64,000 nt of DNA. Origin: Salinimicrobium profundisediminis. GTDB taxonomy: Bacteria; Bacteroidota; Bacteroidia; Flavobacteriales; Flavobacteriaceae. Of the stretch, positions 25,924-34,366 are shown one piece after another. The notes below the pieces were generated by a model. That model did not search any database and was not told the origin of the DNA. It saw only the letters and a list, made by a program, of their open reading frames with translations. How positions within the stretch are numbered: the first letter of the stretch is position 1; each line of letters starts with the position of its first letter. Where the stretch lies: positions 62,001-126,000 of the forward strand of contig NZ_JAPJDA010000001.1 of assembly GCF_026241755.1 (NCBI RefSeq). The letters are read 5' to 3'. Position numbers and translations under genes: made by a program.

Positions 25924-25995
25924 GAGAAAGCAAATTCGTGAGGGTAAATATATTAGATATAAGATTTAAATAAAGATTTTAATGCAATACAAATA

Positions 25996-26028
25996 AAAAA
26001 CCCTTTCAATTGAATTGAAAGGGTTTTT
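25996..26028. terminator. Palindromic terminator of the first SusC/SusD unit
   Basis: Perfect 16-base arms (25996-26011 and 26013-26028) around one G, just after the SusD stop in transcription direction. Confidence 0.85.
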
Positions 26029-26047
26029 AGTAATTCAAACACATTAA

Positions 26048-27514
26048 TTAAAATCCCGGATTTTGATCTGCCTGAGTTATGTTCTCATTAGACGAAATTT
26101 CATCATTCGGAATAGGCCAAAGCTCATTTTTACCAGCCTGAAAACCATATGGTCCAAGATAATCGGCAGCAAGGCCCCATCTTACCAGGTCTGGAAAACG
26201 CACCTGTTCCCCGGCTAATTCTACCATTCTTTCCTGAACAATAGCATCAAAAACCTCTTCTTTGGAAAGACCATCTGGTAATGGATCCAGTTCTGCTCTT
26301 TCTCTAACCTCATTAATATAATCAATTGCCTGGGACTGATCTCCTAATTCATTTTCGGCTTCTGCCATCATTAATAGTACATCGGCGTATCGTATAACTT
26401 TGAAGTTTATTCCAGAAGCCATGTCTTCATTTACGTCTTTGTAGTAATTCTGGTATTTTCTCCAGGCTGCCGTACGTTCAAGTGGAAGTTCTTCTATAAC
26501 CCCTCCTGCAAACGTATCTCCCACAGTATAGAATGTTTCTTCAAACCTAATATCCCCATCTTCATATGCATCAAGAAGAGCTGGTGAAGGATAGGCGTTG
26601 AACCAGTCATTAAAACCATACTCCTGGCCACGGAAGGTTACCTCATTTGCATCTTCCCCAGAGGAGTTAGAATTCCAAACTGCAGAATTACCAAGATCAT
26701 CGTCAAATTGTACTTCAAAAATAGACTCAGGTCCAAACTCATCCTCTTCCCTGAAGTTAGCGAAATAATCATCTTCGAGAGAATACTCCCCGTAAATATT
26801 GTCGAAAGCAGCCAAAGCTTTCTCATACTCCTCCTGATACAGATGCGCTTTTCCAAGAAGAGCAAAGGCTGCACCCTGGGTAGCTCTACCATTCTCTGTC
26901 GCCTCTTTATCAAGCAAAAATTGAGATGCATCGGTCAAATCCGATTCAATTAGATCGTAAACCTGTTCCTTTGGAGAGCGGGGAAATCCTTCGCCACTCT
27001 CAGGAACTGTAGTAATAAGTGGGATATCCCCAAAACGGGTCACCAACATAAAATAGTACAGGGCTCTTAAGTATTTAGCCTCCCCAATAAATTTATCCTT
27101 CTTCTCATCACTCAAAAGAGTAGATGGTATCTCTCTAATCTTCTCTTCATTACTAATTACAAAATTGGCTTTGTTTATCCCTCTGTAACATGAATCCCAG
27201 TACCAGGCAATTGGAGGATGACTTGCGTCAAAAGACCATTCAAGATAAACCCTTTTATCTGCTTCCAGCTGAGGGTTCCCTAAAGCTTCGCGAGACATAA
27301 GATCCATGGCGAAGAAATAAGTCCGGGTATATAAACCAATAGTCTGTAAATTCGCATACACAGCATTTACAGCCGACTGCACCTGAGCTTCTGTCCTGAA
27401 ATATGTTTCAGGGGAAAGTCCACTCGGATTGGATAGTTCAAGATCTCCTTCATCACACCCATTTATAGCAAATACTGTGATAAAGACTGTTAAAAATATT
27501 TTTATTTTTTTCAT
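26048..27514 (-). CDS. SusD/RagB-family surface glycan-binding lipoprotein (pair 1)
   Basis: A 488-aa SusD homologue. The lipobox cysteine is followed by acidic residues (AINGCDEGDLELS), suggesting surface exposure. The N-terminal TPR-like half has the typical AQVQSAVNAVYANLQT and RALYYFMLVTRFGDIPLIT, and the C-terminal part the usual VIRYADVLLMMAEAENELG...AIDYINEVRERA...IVQERMVELAGEQVRFPDLVRWG. It would bind oligosaccharides and act as lid of the SusC partner that precedes it by 11 bases. It shows low similarity by eye to the second SusD at 53.9 kb, so the two pairs probably bind different ligands. Confidence 0.93.
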   Translation of the reverse strand: MKKIKIFLTVFITVFAINGCDEGDLELSNPSGLSPETYFRTEAQVQSAVNAVYANLQTIGLYTRTYFFAMDLMSREALGNPQLEADKRVYLEWSFDASHPPIAWYWDSCYRGINKANFVISNEEKIREIPSTLLSDEKKDKFIGEAKYLRALYYFMLVTRFGDIPLITTVPESGEGFPRSPKEQVYDLIESDLTDASQFLLDKEATENGRATQGAAFALLGKAHLYQEEYEKALAAFDNIYGEYSLEDDYFANFREEDEFGPESIFEVQFDDDLGNSAVWNSNSSGEDANEVTFRGQEYGFNDWFNAYPSPALLDAYEDGDIRFEETFYTVGDTFAGGVIEELPLERTAAWRKYQNYYKDVNEDMASGINFKVIRYADVLLMMAEAENELGDQSQAIDYINEVRERAELDPLPDGLSKEEVFDAIVQERMVELAGEQVRFPDLVRWGLAADYLGPYGFQAGKNELWPIPNDEISSNENITQADQNPGF

Positions 27515-27525
27515 AATTCCTCTTT

Positions 27526-30500
27526 TTAAAATCCTAATTGAACACCAAAAGTTATTGAAGTTGGCTGGGGATATAATCCTCTGTCAATACCAATAGCCCC
27601 GGTTCCCTGGAATAACACATTATCAACACCTATTTCGGGATCTAGTCCGGAATAGTCGGTTAAGGTAATTAGGTTCTGTCCACTCACATAAATTCTAAGG
27701 TTGGCCACCGAATCTCCAAACACATCTTCGTCAAAAGTATATCCTATGTTCAGATTTTTTAATCTGGTATAAGATCCATCCTCTATGAAACGATCTGAGG
27801 CATAAAGGTTTTGAGGAGCACCCAAAGCACGGGGAATGGTGTTTGAAGTACCTTCACCAGTCCATCTATCCAGGACAGCTACGCCACTGTTGAAAAGTCT
27901 TGGCATACCTTCAAGGTCATATAAATTTGTATTATAAATATCCTGACCATAGGCTCCCTGAATAAATATGGAAGCATCAAAATTCTTATACTGGGCGCTT
28001 ATATTAAGCCCCATAGTTAGTGTTGGGTAAGGATTACCTATTACCGTTTTATCTGCAGCAGTTATATTCCCATCTCCGTTAATATCCACAAAGCGAATAT
28101 CACCCGGTTGTATAGCGGTTTGATCTGGATTCGCTGTAAATACTGCATCAACTTCGGCCTGGGTCTGATAGATACCATCGGTTTTTAAACCATAGAAATG
28201 GAATAAAGCCTCTCCCGGTGCAATCCTGGTGAGATATTCGTTTTCAAAAAATCCTCCTGGAACTTCAGGTAGGTTTCCTATTGAAAGCACCTCATTTTTG
28301 CTGGTTCCCAGATTTAAATTAGCAGACCACGTAAATTCACCTTCATAATCATTATAGCCAAGATCGGCCTCAAAACCCTTGGTTTCCACAGAACCCACAT
28401 TGGATGCTATAGTAGAAATATTATACCCTAGACTAAGCGGCAATGGTAAATCATAAAGAAGATCATCACTACGGTTACTATAATACTCAAAGGAAGCTGT
28501 AAATGTATTATTAAAGATACCAATGTCTACCCCAATATTCTTCATTGTAACCTCTTCCCATTTCAGGTTTGGATTACCAAGACCTTCAGCGGTAGTACCC
28601 TCAGCGGCTGAACCTGCAATTGGGTAAAGGAAACTTGTAACCAGGGATGTAGAATAACGGTAGTTATTAATTAGGTCGTTACCCGTTGTACCCCAACTTC
28701 CCCGAATTTTCAGGTTATTAATGTTTGAACCTTCCATGAAACTCTCTTTGGCTACATTCCATCCTGCGGCAACAGACCAGAAATCACCCCAACGATAATT
28801 GGCACCAAAGCGTGACGAAGCATCTCTACGGAAAGATCCTGCAAGAATATATCTTTGGTCATAATTGTAGTTCACACGACCTAAATATCCAATTCTCCTA
28901 TATTCAAAAGAAGCTGAAGACAATCCCGCCTGGTTCAATGACAACTCCTCTACCTCATCGGTAATATTATTCTGGCTGCTTGCATCCAGGCTTTCACCAT
29001 CGATTCTTTGATCTTCTGCCAAAACCAGGATTTCAAAGTTATGCAAATCGGCAACATCGAACTTGTATGTTAAACTATTGGTAAGCGTAAGAGATTGGTT
29101 TGTACCACTATTCTTAGTGATTTGTGCATAATTTATTGCTCCGGTAGATCCTGCACTGTCATCGTTAAAAGAAGGAATGAATATGTTGTTATTATACTTG
29201 TAATAATCTAAACCTGCCTGGCTTTTAAAAACCAGCCCGTCAATAATTTCATATTCAGCAAACAAACTTCCCAAAAGAGTAATCCCTTTATTTTCTGCAC
29301 TTCCCAATGTCTGAACCCGAACAGGGTTTGCAGCATCCTGACCATCTATGACAGTGTTTGGTCCCTGAAAGCCACCCCTGTTGTCGGGATTATAAACAGG
29401 TAAATAAGGAGCTGATTTTATAGCGTGTTCCAAAACTGATCTACCGCCATCTGATCTTTCAGGATTTTGAACAGTAATTGCAGTATTTAATGTTTGTCCC
29501 AAACGCAGTTTCCCAAAAGTAAAATTACTATTAGATCTAAAATTAAACCGCTCGTACTCAGTTTCAATAAGAGCTCCTTCCTGATTTAGGTAGCCACCCG
29601 AAAACCTGTAATTACTGTTTTCATTACCTCCGGAAAGACCGAGGGTAACACTTTTCAAAACTCCGGTTCTAAAAATTTCATCCTGCCAGTCCGTTTCATT
29701 ATCTAAAAAATCGGAGTATTGAGGATCTGTAATACGCGGCGGAACAGTTTCTGATATTTCTCGGGCGTATTGTATGTATTGATCTGTATTTAGCAGATCG
29801 TACCTATTTGAAAGAAACTGCACTCCAGAATAAACATCAAGACTTAGCTGTGCTTTTTCAGAAGCTCTTCCCGATTTGGTCGTTACCAAAACCACACCAT
29901 TTGCACCTCTGGAACCATAAACAGCAGTAGTTGAGGCATCTTTTAGAACCTGTATGTTTTGAATGTCATTGGGGTTAAGACTACCCAATCCACCTGCTAT
30001 AACACCATCTATTACATATAGCGGATCATTATTGTTAGGGGTAGCAAGCCCCCTAATCCTTACTGCAGGAGAATTCCCGGGAGCACCAGAGTTTATAACG
30101 GTTACACCTGAAGCCCTACCCTGCAAGGCCTGCTCAGCAGTAGCCACCGGCAGACTATTTATCTCTTCTGTATCTATACTGGAAATAGCTCCAGTGACCT
30201 CAGCTCTTGACTGTGTACCGTAACCAACTATGATTACATCATCCAATGCCTGTGCATCAGAAACCATGTTAACATTGATTACAGACCTGTCGTTTATGGC
30301 TATTCGTTGTGTTTCAAAACCAACATAACTGAAAATTAGCCTCGCATCTGGACCCGGATCCTCATCTAATTCAAGTGTGTAATTTCCGTCAAAATCTGTA
30401 ACTGTTCCCGTGGTCGTTCCCTCAAGAACCACATTTACCCCGGGAAGAGGGCCGGTTGCATCAGTAACTGTTCCCGAAATGGTCTCCTGGGCAGACATGA

Positions 30501-30558
30501 ATCCAAAGCAGAGAAAGCATATCAAAAACAGACTACTTCTTAAGCGATTTCCTATCAT
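27526..30558 (-). CDS. SusC/RagA-family TonB-dependent transporter (pair 1)
   Basis: A 1010-aa outer-membrane transporter. The signal peptide (LFLICFLCFGFMSAQ) is followed by a carboxypeptidase-like beta domain (about residues 25-105; GTVTDATGPLPGVNVVLEGT), the TonB-box/plug region (about 110-235; DVIIVGYGTQSRAEVTGAIS, VRIRGLATPNNNDPLYVIDGVIAGG, ILKDASTTAVYGSRGANGVVLVTTK) and a 22-strand barrel ending in the aromatic-terminated YPQPTSITFGVQLGF. It would import oligosaccharides with its SusD. It follows the FG-GAP/ASPIC gene with a 154-base gap holding an AT-rich palindrome. Confidence 0.95.
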   Translation of the reverse strand: MIGNRLRSSLFLICFLCFGFMSAQETISGTVTDATGPLPGVNVVLEGTTTGTVTDFDGNYTLELDEDPGPDARLIFSYVGFETQRIAINDRSVINVNMVSDAQALDDVIIVGYGTQSRAEVTGAISSIDTEEINSLPVATAEQALQGRASGVTVINSGAPGNSPAVRIRGLATPNNNDPLYVIDGVIAGGLGSLNPNDIQNIQVLKDASTTAVYGSRGANGVVLVTTKSGRASEKAQLSLDVYSGVQFLSNRYDLLNTDQYIQYAREISETVPPRITDPQYSDFLDNETDWQDEIFRTGVLKSVTLGLSGGNENSNYRFSGGYLNQEGALIETEYERFNFRSNSNFTFGKLRLGQTLNTAITVQNPERSDGGRSVLEHAIKSAPYLPVYNPDNRGGFQGPNTVIDGQDAANPVRVQTLGSAENKGITLLGSLFAEYEIIDGLVFKSQAGLDYYKYNNNIFIPSFNDDSAGSTGAINYAQITKNSGTNQSLTLTNSLTYKFDVADLHNFEILVLAEDQRIDGESLDASSQNNITDEVEELSLNQAGLSSASFEYRRIGYLGRVNYNYDQRYILAGSFRRDASSRFGANYRWGDFWSVAAGWNVAKESFMEGSNINNLKIRGSWGTTGNDLINNYRYSTSLVTSFLYPIAGSAAEGTTAEGLGNPNLKWEEVTMKNIGVDIGIFNNTFTASFEYYSNRSDDLLYDLPLPLSLGYNISTIASNVGSVETKGFEADLGYNDYEGEFTWSANLNLGTSKNEVLSIGNLPEVPGGFFENEYLTRIAPGEALFHFYGLKTDGIYQTQAEVDAVFTANPDQTAIQPGDIRFVDINGDGNITAADKTVIGNPYPTLTMGLNISAQYKNFDASIFIQGAYGQDIYNTNLYDLEGMPRLFNSGVAVLDRWTGEGTSNTIPRALGAPQNLYASDRFIEDGSYTRLKNLNIGYTFDEDVFGDSVANLRIYVSGQNLITLTDYSGLDPEIGVDNVLFQGTGAIGIDRGLYPQPTSITFGVQLGF

Positions 30559-30633
30559 TTTAATTGGTTATAAGTTAGTTATGGATAAATGTATTAAAAA
30601 CATTTCCAATTCGCAATCGATTTCGAGTAAACT

Positions 30634-30663
30634 TTAACAAAAAAATAAGTTTTTTTTTGTTAA
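30634..30663. promoter_or_regulatory. AT-only palindrome TTAACA(n)TGTTAA upstream of SusC pair 1
   Basis: TTAACAAAAAAA (30634-30645) is the exact complement of TTTTTTTGTTAA (30652-30663) around six bases. It lies 75 bases before the SusC start. It could be an operator or a weak AT hairpin; no G+C-rich stem exists for a strong terminator. Confidence 0.35.
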
Positions 30664-30712
30664 CTCTCTCTTAAAACCTGGGTGAAACAACTAAAGGCTT
30701 CCAAAAGGAATA

Positions 30713-33700
30713 TTAATTATTTACTGATATGAATTGTAAAACATCATCATTTTTAACAGCAATAACCATATCTCTGTTACCAACTTTCATCTTCAATATA
30801 TCTTTCACATCACCTGGAATAAACAACCCGCTTTCTGAAGCAGTAGCTTCTTTAAAACCACCTTTTCCATCTCCTTTTAAAAACAATCCATAGCCAGCGT
30901 CATTCCTTGTGGTTTCAACTTCAGACCAAAATAGGTTCCCCGCCACTAAGGCATCCAGGTTTCCATCATTATTGTAGTCTTCGATAAGAATTTGGTTTAT
31001 TGAAGAAATTTGAGCTCCGGAAGGTAGTTTATGGATCATAAATTTCCCATCTCTGTTCTCAAGATAGACACTTGCAAAAGATTTCACCTGGTAATGAAGG
31101 GAGTTATCCAATTCCTCTTTAGTGTAGACGTCCTCCAGGGTTGCAGTTGAAAAAGATTGATAATCGGGGAACTTACTTTTAATTCCGGGAATTTGCTGAG
31201 AAGAACATTCCCGGCCTCTCAACGGGAACTTCTTACCATCATTATAATAACTAAGAACAATATCCTGCCTGTTGTTGGCATCAAAATCTTTGAAGTATAT
31301 ATCAAAAGTTTCCTCTTCATTAGCTTTGTATTTATAGTTCTTGCCAAGATTACCCACCACAAAATCAAGGTCTCCGTCATTATCAAAGTCTCCAGATTTG
31401 ATACTCCACCACCAGCCGGCAGTATCTGCTAAGCCCAAATCTTCAGTAACCTCTGTAAAGCCTTTTTCTGAATTTTTAAAAACCCGAATGGGCATCCATT
31501 CTCCCACTATAACTATATCCTGCCATCCATCCTTATCAATATCCACTACTTCTGCACTCGTTGCCATTCCTAAAGATTGAAATTCAGGAGCAATATTCTT
31601 TGTGATGTCCCGAAATTTCGCTTCTCCATTTTCACCTATATTTTTCAGGATGTAAGATTTTGCAGGCAAAGGATAATTCCCCGGAACCAGGCGACCCAGC
31701 ACCAGCAAGTCCTGTTTTCCATCCTTATCAAAATCGGCTTGATATACTCTGGAGCCGCTGGTCAGCATTTCAGGTAATGCCGCTTCATCTCTTTGAAAGT
31801 TACCTTTACCGTCATTTATATACAGCCTGTCCTGCAGAAATTCTGAATCGGGTTTAAACTCATTTCCACCACTTACCACATAGATATCGTTGTGTCCATC
31901 TTCATTAGCATCAAAAATCAATGCCCCCAGGTCTTCATATTTTTTATCCTTTTTAAAGGCAGCGCTTTCCTGCTTTATAAATCCGGTGGCAGTCTGGAAG
32001 TACAATCCTGCTTCATAAGTGGAAGCAGCTCCAACAAACAAATCCTCCAATCCATCTCCATTTAGATCCCCGACCGCTGCACCCGGTCCAAAAGTAGAGG
32101 TACGGTGAGGCAGAAGGACCTCCTTTGTGAAGTCGTTATACTCATTCTCAATATGTTTGTGGTTTGGAAAAGATAGAGTATCTCTTACGGTAGTAAAAAG
32201 GAACTCTTTGTCTGGAAAGTCTTCTTCTAATAATTCTGTAGCATTGTTATAACTTATCTTAAGTCGCTGATTGGCCTTGACATCATTCAAAATTTCAGCC
32301 TTTCCGTCTGGCCATACGACCTTAATTTGATCTACAACATCGGCTTTTGCCAATCCGAAGTGTAATTGAGGCGCAACAGAGGACTGAAAGCCTCTTGTTA
32401 AAGTAAGCTCCTGCATTTGCTCCATCCCATTTGCAGTTACATAAGCACGGGTCCCTAAACCAAAAGCGTTCCCCCTATCACCTTCAAATTCTATTTGTAC
32501 ATAATTATTGTGTTTTGAACTGCTGTTCTCAAAAAGAGAAGCTTTATCATCAATATTATTAGTGACAATTTCCAGATCCCCATCATTGTCCAGATCTGCA
32601 TACACTACTCCATTAGACCATCCTTCATATTCAATTCCCCATTTTTTGTTGGCTATTTCAAATGACAGATCTCCATGATTCTGGAACATGAAATTATCAA
32701 TTTTTTCAGAAGGGATATTCAGGCTCTTTTCCAGTTGATCTTCTACTACCCTGGTATCGGCAAGATTGTTAAAATAGTCGTTGTTATTGATCTCTCTTCT
32801 TGTGCCATTACTTACAAAAAGATCTTTGTGACCATCATTATTAAAATCTGCAAAGAGAGGCCCCCAACTCCAATCTGTAGAAGAAGATCCTGTGATTCGG
32901 GATAGATCGGCAAAAAATGGATTATCGTCTTCAAATACTCCGGTATTGGTTTGCAAAACATTTTGCATGTATTGATAATGAAAACCGGCATCAACTGTGC
33001 TCCAGAACAAATCTGGGTTCATACTTGCCATATTGGCCTTCTTTCGCCGGTTGTCTTTTGCCGACATATCTACCTGATAGATATCCAGGTTCCCATCATT
33101 ATTATAATCGGCAATGTCCACTCCCATTCCAAAAAAAGAAGTGTGAGAAGTGGCCTTTTTGACAACCTCCCTAAAGGTGCCGTCACCGTTGTTCATGTAC
33201 AGGAAATCGGGAGAACTAAAATCGTTGGAGACATAAATATCTGGCCAGCTGTCATTATTAAGATCGGCCACAGTAGCCGATAATGTAAGTCCAAAACTAC
33301 GAACTCCTGCATCGTCTGTGACATCTGTGAATTTGCCTCCGTCGTTGCGCAACAAGTGATCTGTTTCCAGGTCACTTACATTCTTCATCTTATACTCGTA
33401 AATGAAATTTGGGGAATCGAACCGGGTAGGAGGATAATTGGCGATATAAGCATCAAGATCACCATCTTTATCATAATCAAAAAAGGTAGTTTGTATGCTA
33501 TTTCCCGGATCATCCAATCCATATTCTTGGGCTTTTTCCGCAAAAGTTCCGTCGCCGTTATTAATAAAAAGCTGATTGTTTTTGGGTTCAAACTTGCCTC
33601 CAACAGAAAGATAAATATCCAGGTAGCCATCGCCGTTCACATCGGCCATTGTAACTCCGGTATACCATCTGCTATCTCCTGCCACGCCGGCAGCTTCAGT

Positions 33701-34024
33701 AATATCTTCAAATTCAAGATTGCCTTTATTTAAGTAAAGCTTATTGGGCACCTGGTTTCCTGTAAAATAAAGGTCCTGTAAGCCATCATTATTAATATCG
33801 CCTGCAGCCACACCACCCCCCATATAGATATAGGAATAGCTAAAGTAATTGAGGGAATCATTTTCGGTTAGGTTATTACTGAAATCAATGGAAGAACTTT
33901 CCGAAGATACAGTCCGGAAAATCTTAGTTTCAGAAGGTTCGGAGGCGGCAACCTCCTTATCTTTTTTACAACTACTAAAAACTAATAAAGTAGCAACTAC
34001 GGAAAGTCTAAAAAAAATCTTCAT
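30713..34024 (-). CDS. FG-GAP/VCBS repeat lipoprotein with central ASPIC/UnbV domain
   Basis: A 1103-aa lipoprotein (VATLLVFSSCKKDKE). At least fourteen FG-GAP-type calcium motifs can be read, such as DVNGDGYLDIYLS, DYDKDGDLDAYIA, DYNNDGNLDIYQV, DFNNDGHKDLFVS, then an ASPIC/UnbV domain (about residues 510-600; NNYVQIEFEGDRGNAFGLG, HFGLAKADVVDQIKVVWPDG), then a second set including DLNGDGLEDLFVG, DFDKDGKQDLLVL and DFDNDGDLDFVVG. This suggests two beta-propellers flanking a small beta domain, stabilised by calcium. Such proteins often lie beside SusC/SusD genes in Flavobacteriaceae, but no function is established; glycan binding at the cell surface is a guess. First gene of the SusC/D unit. Confidence 0.85.
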   Translation of the reverse strand: MKIFFRLSVVATLLVFSSCKKDKEVAASEPSETKIFRTVSSESSSIDFSNNLTENDSLNYFSYSYIYMGGGVAAGDINNDGLQDLYFTGNQVPNKLYLNKGNLEFEDITEAAGVAGDSRWYTGVTMADVNGDGYLDIYLSVGGKFEPKNNQLFINNGDGTFAEKAQEYGLDDPGNSIQTTFFDYDKDGDLDAYIANYPPTRFDSPNFIYEYKMKNVSDLETDHLLRNDGGKFTDVTDDAGVRSFGLTLSATVADLNNDSWPDIYVSNDFSSPDFLYMNNGDGTFREVVKKATSHTSFFGMGVDIADYNNDGNLDIYQVDMSAKDNRRKKANMASMNPDLFWSTVDAGFHYQYMQNVLQTNTGVFEDDNPFFADLSRITGSSSTDWSWGPLFADFNNDGHKDLFVSNGTRREINNNDYFNNLADTRVVEDQLEKSLNIPSEKIDNFMFQNHGDLSFEIANKKWGIEYEGWSNGVVYADLDNDGDLEIVTNNIDDKASLFENSSSKHNNYVQIEFEGDRGNAFGLGTRAYVTANGMEQMQELTLTRGFQSSVAPQLHFGLAKADVVDQIKVVWPDGKAEILNDVKANQRLKISYNNATELLEEDFPDKEFLFTTVRDTLSFPNHKHIENEYNDFTKEVLLPHRTSTFGPGAAVGDLNGDGLEDLFVGAASTYEAGLYFQTATGFIKQESAAFKKDKKYEDLGALIFDANEDGHNDIYVVSGGNEFKPDSEFLQDRLYINDGKGNFQRDEAALPEMLTSGSRVYQADFDKDGKQDLLVLGRLVPGNYPLPAKSYILKNIGENGEAKFRDITKNIAPEFQSLGMATSAEVVDIDKDGWQDIVIVGEWMPIRVFKNSEKGFTEVTEDLGLADTAGWWWSIKSGDFDNDGDLDFVVGNLGKNYKYKANEEETFDIYFKDFDANNRQDIVLSYYNDGKKFPLRGRECSSQQIPGIKSKFPDYQSFSTATLEDVYTKEELDNSLHYQVKSFASVYLENRDGKFMIHKLPSGAQISSINQILIEDYNNDGNLDALVAGNLFWSEVETTRNDAGYGLFLKGDGKGGFKEATASESGLFIPGDVKDILKMKVGNRDMVIAVKNDDVLQFISVNN

Positions 34025-34366
34025 TGAAAATACTATTTTTGGAAGGTGTGATTAACATTAATTAACATGCAATGTAGAAAATTCTTGTTTTTTTTCAATA
34101 TAAATTACATTTTCATAAAATAATCGGGTATAAGTAGTGTTTTCACCAGTTTATACAGCTTCTCTAAACCTCCTGTCTTACACAATGGCTGAAGCAGCTA
34201 CTCAAAAACAGCTTTTACTCCTCCTAATTAACACTAAACTCTTTTTCTGCCCAAAAATGCTACAGTTCAAATTGTATCCTATATTTGTTTGAAGCAACTG
34301 TAAAGTTTTGTTTAATAATAATTTAAACTGCATATTTTTAAAGGTGTAAAATACACATTTTATAAC
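34025..34366. promoter_or_regulatory. 342-bp divergent promoter region between two FG-GAP/ASPIC genes
   Basis: No coding signal. Visible elements: two ATTAACAT copies 10 bases apart (34051-34058, 34061-34068), close to the minus-strand start; a TATATTTG -7 match on the plus strand (34280-34287), 79 bases before the plus-strand gene; and TTTG (34307-34310) with TATTTTTA (34333-34340) as an alternative pair with 22-base spacing. No clear -7 match was found for the minus strand. Confidence 0.4.

Noticed and set aside
25923-26047. DUF255 thioredoxin gene as a member of the SusC/D operon
   Set aside because: A perfect palindromic terminator (25996-26028) separates it from SusD, and its family is not linked to glycan uptake.
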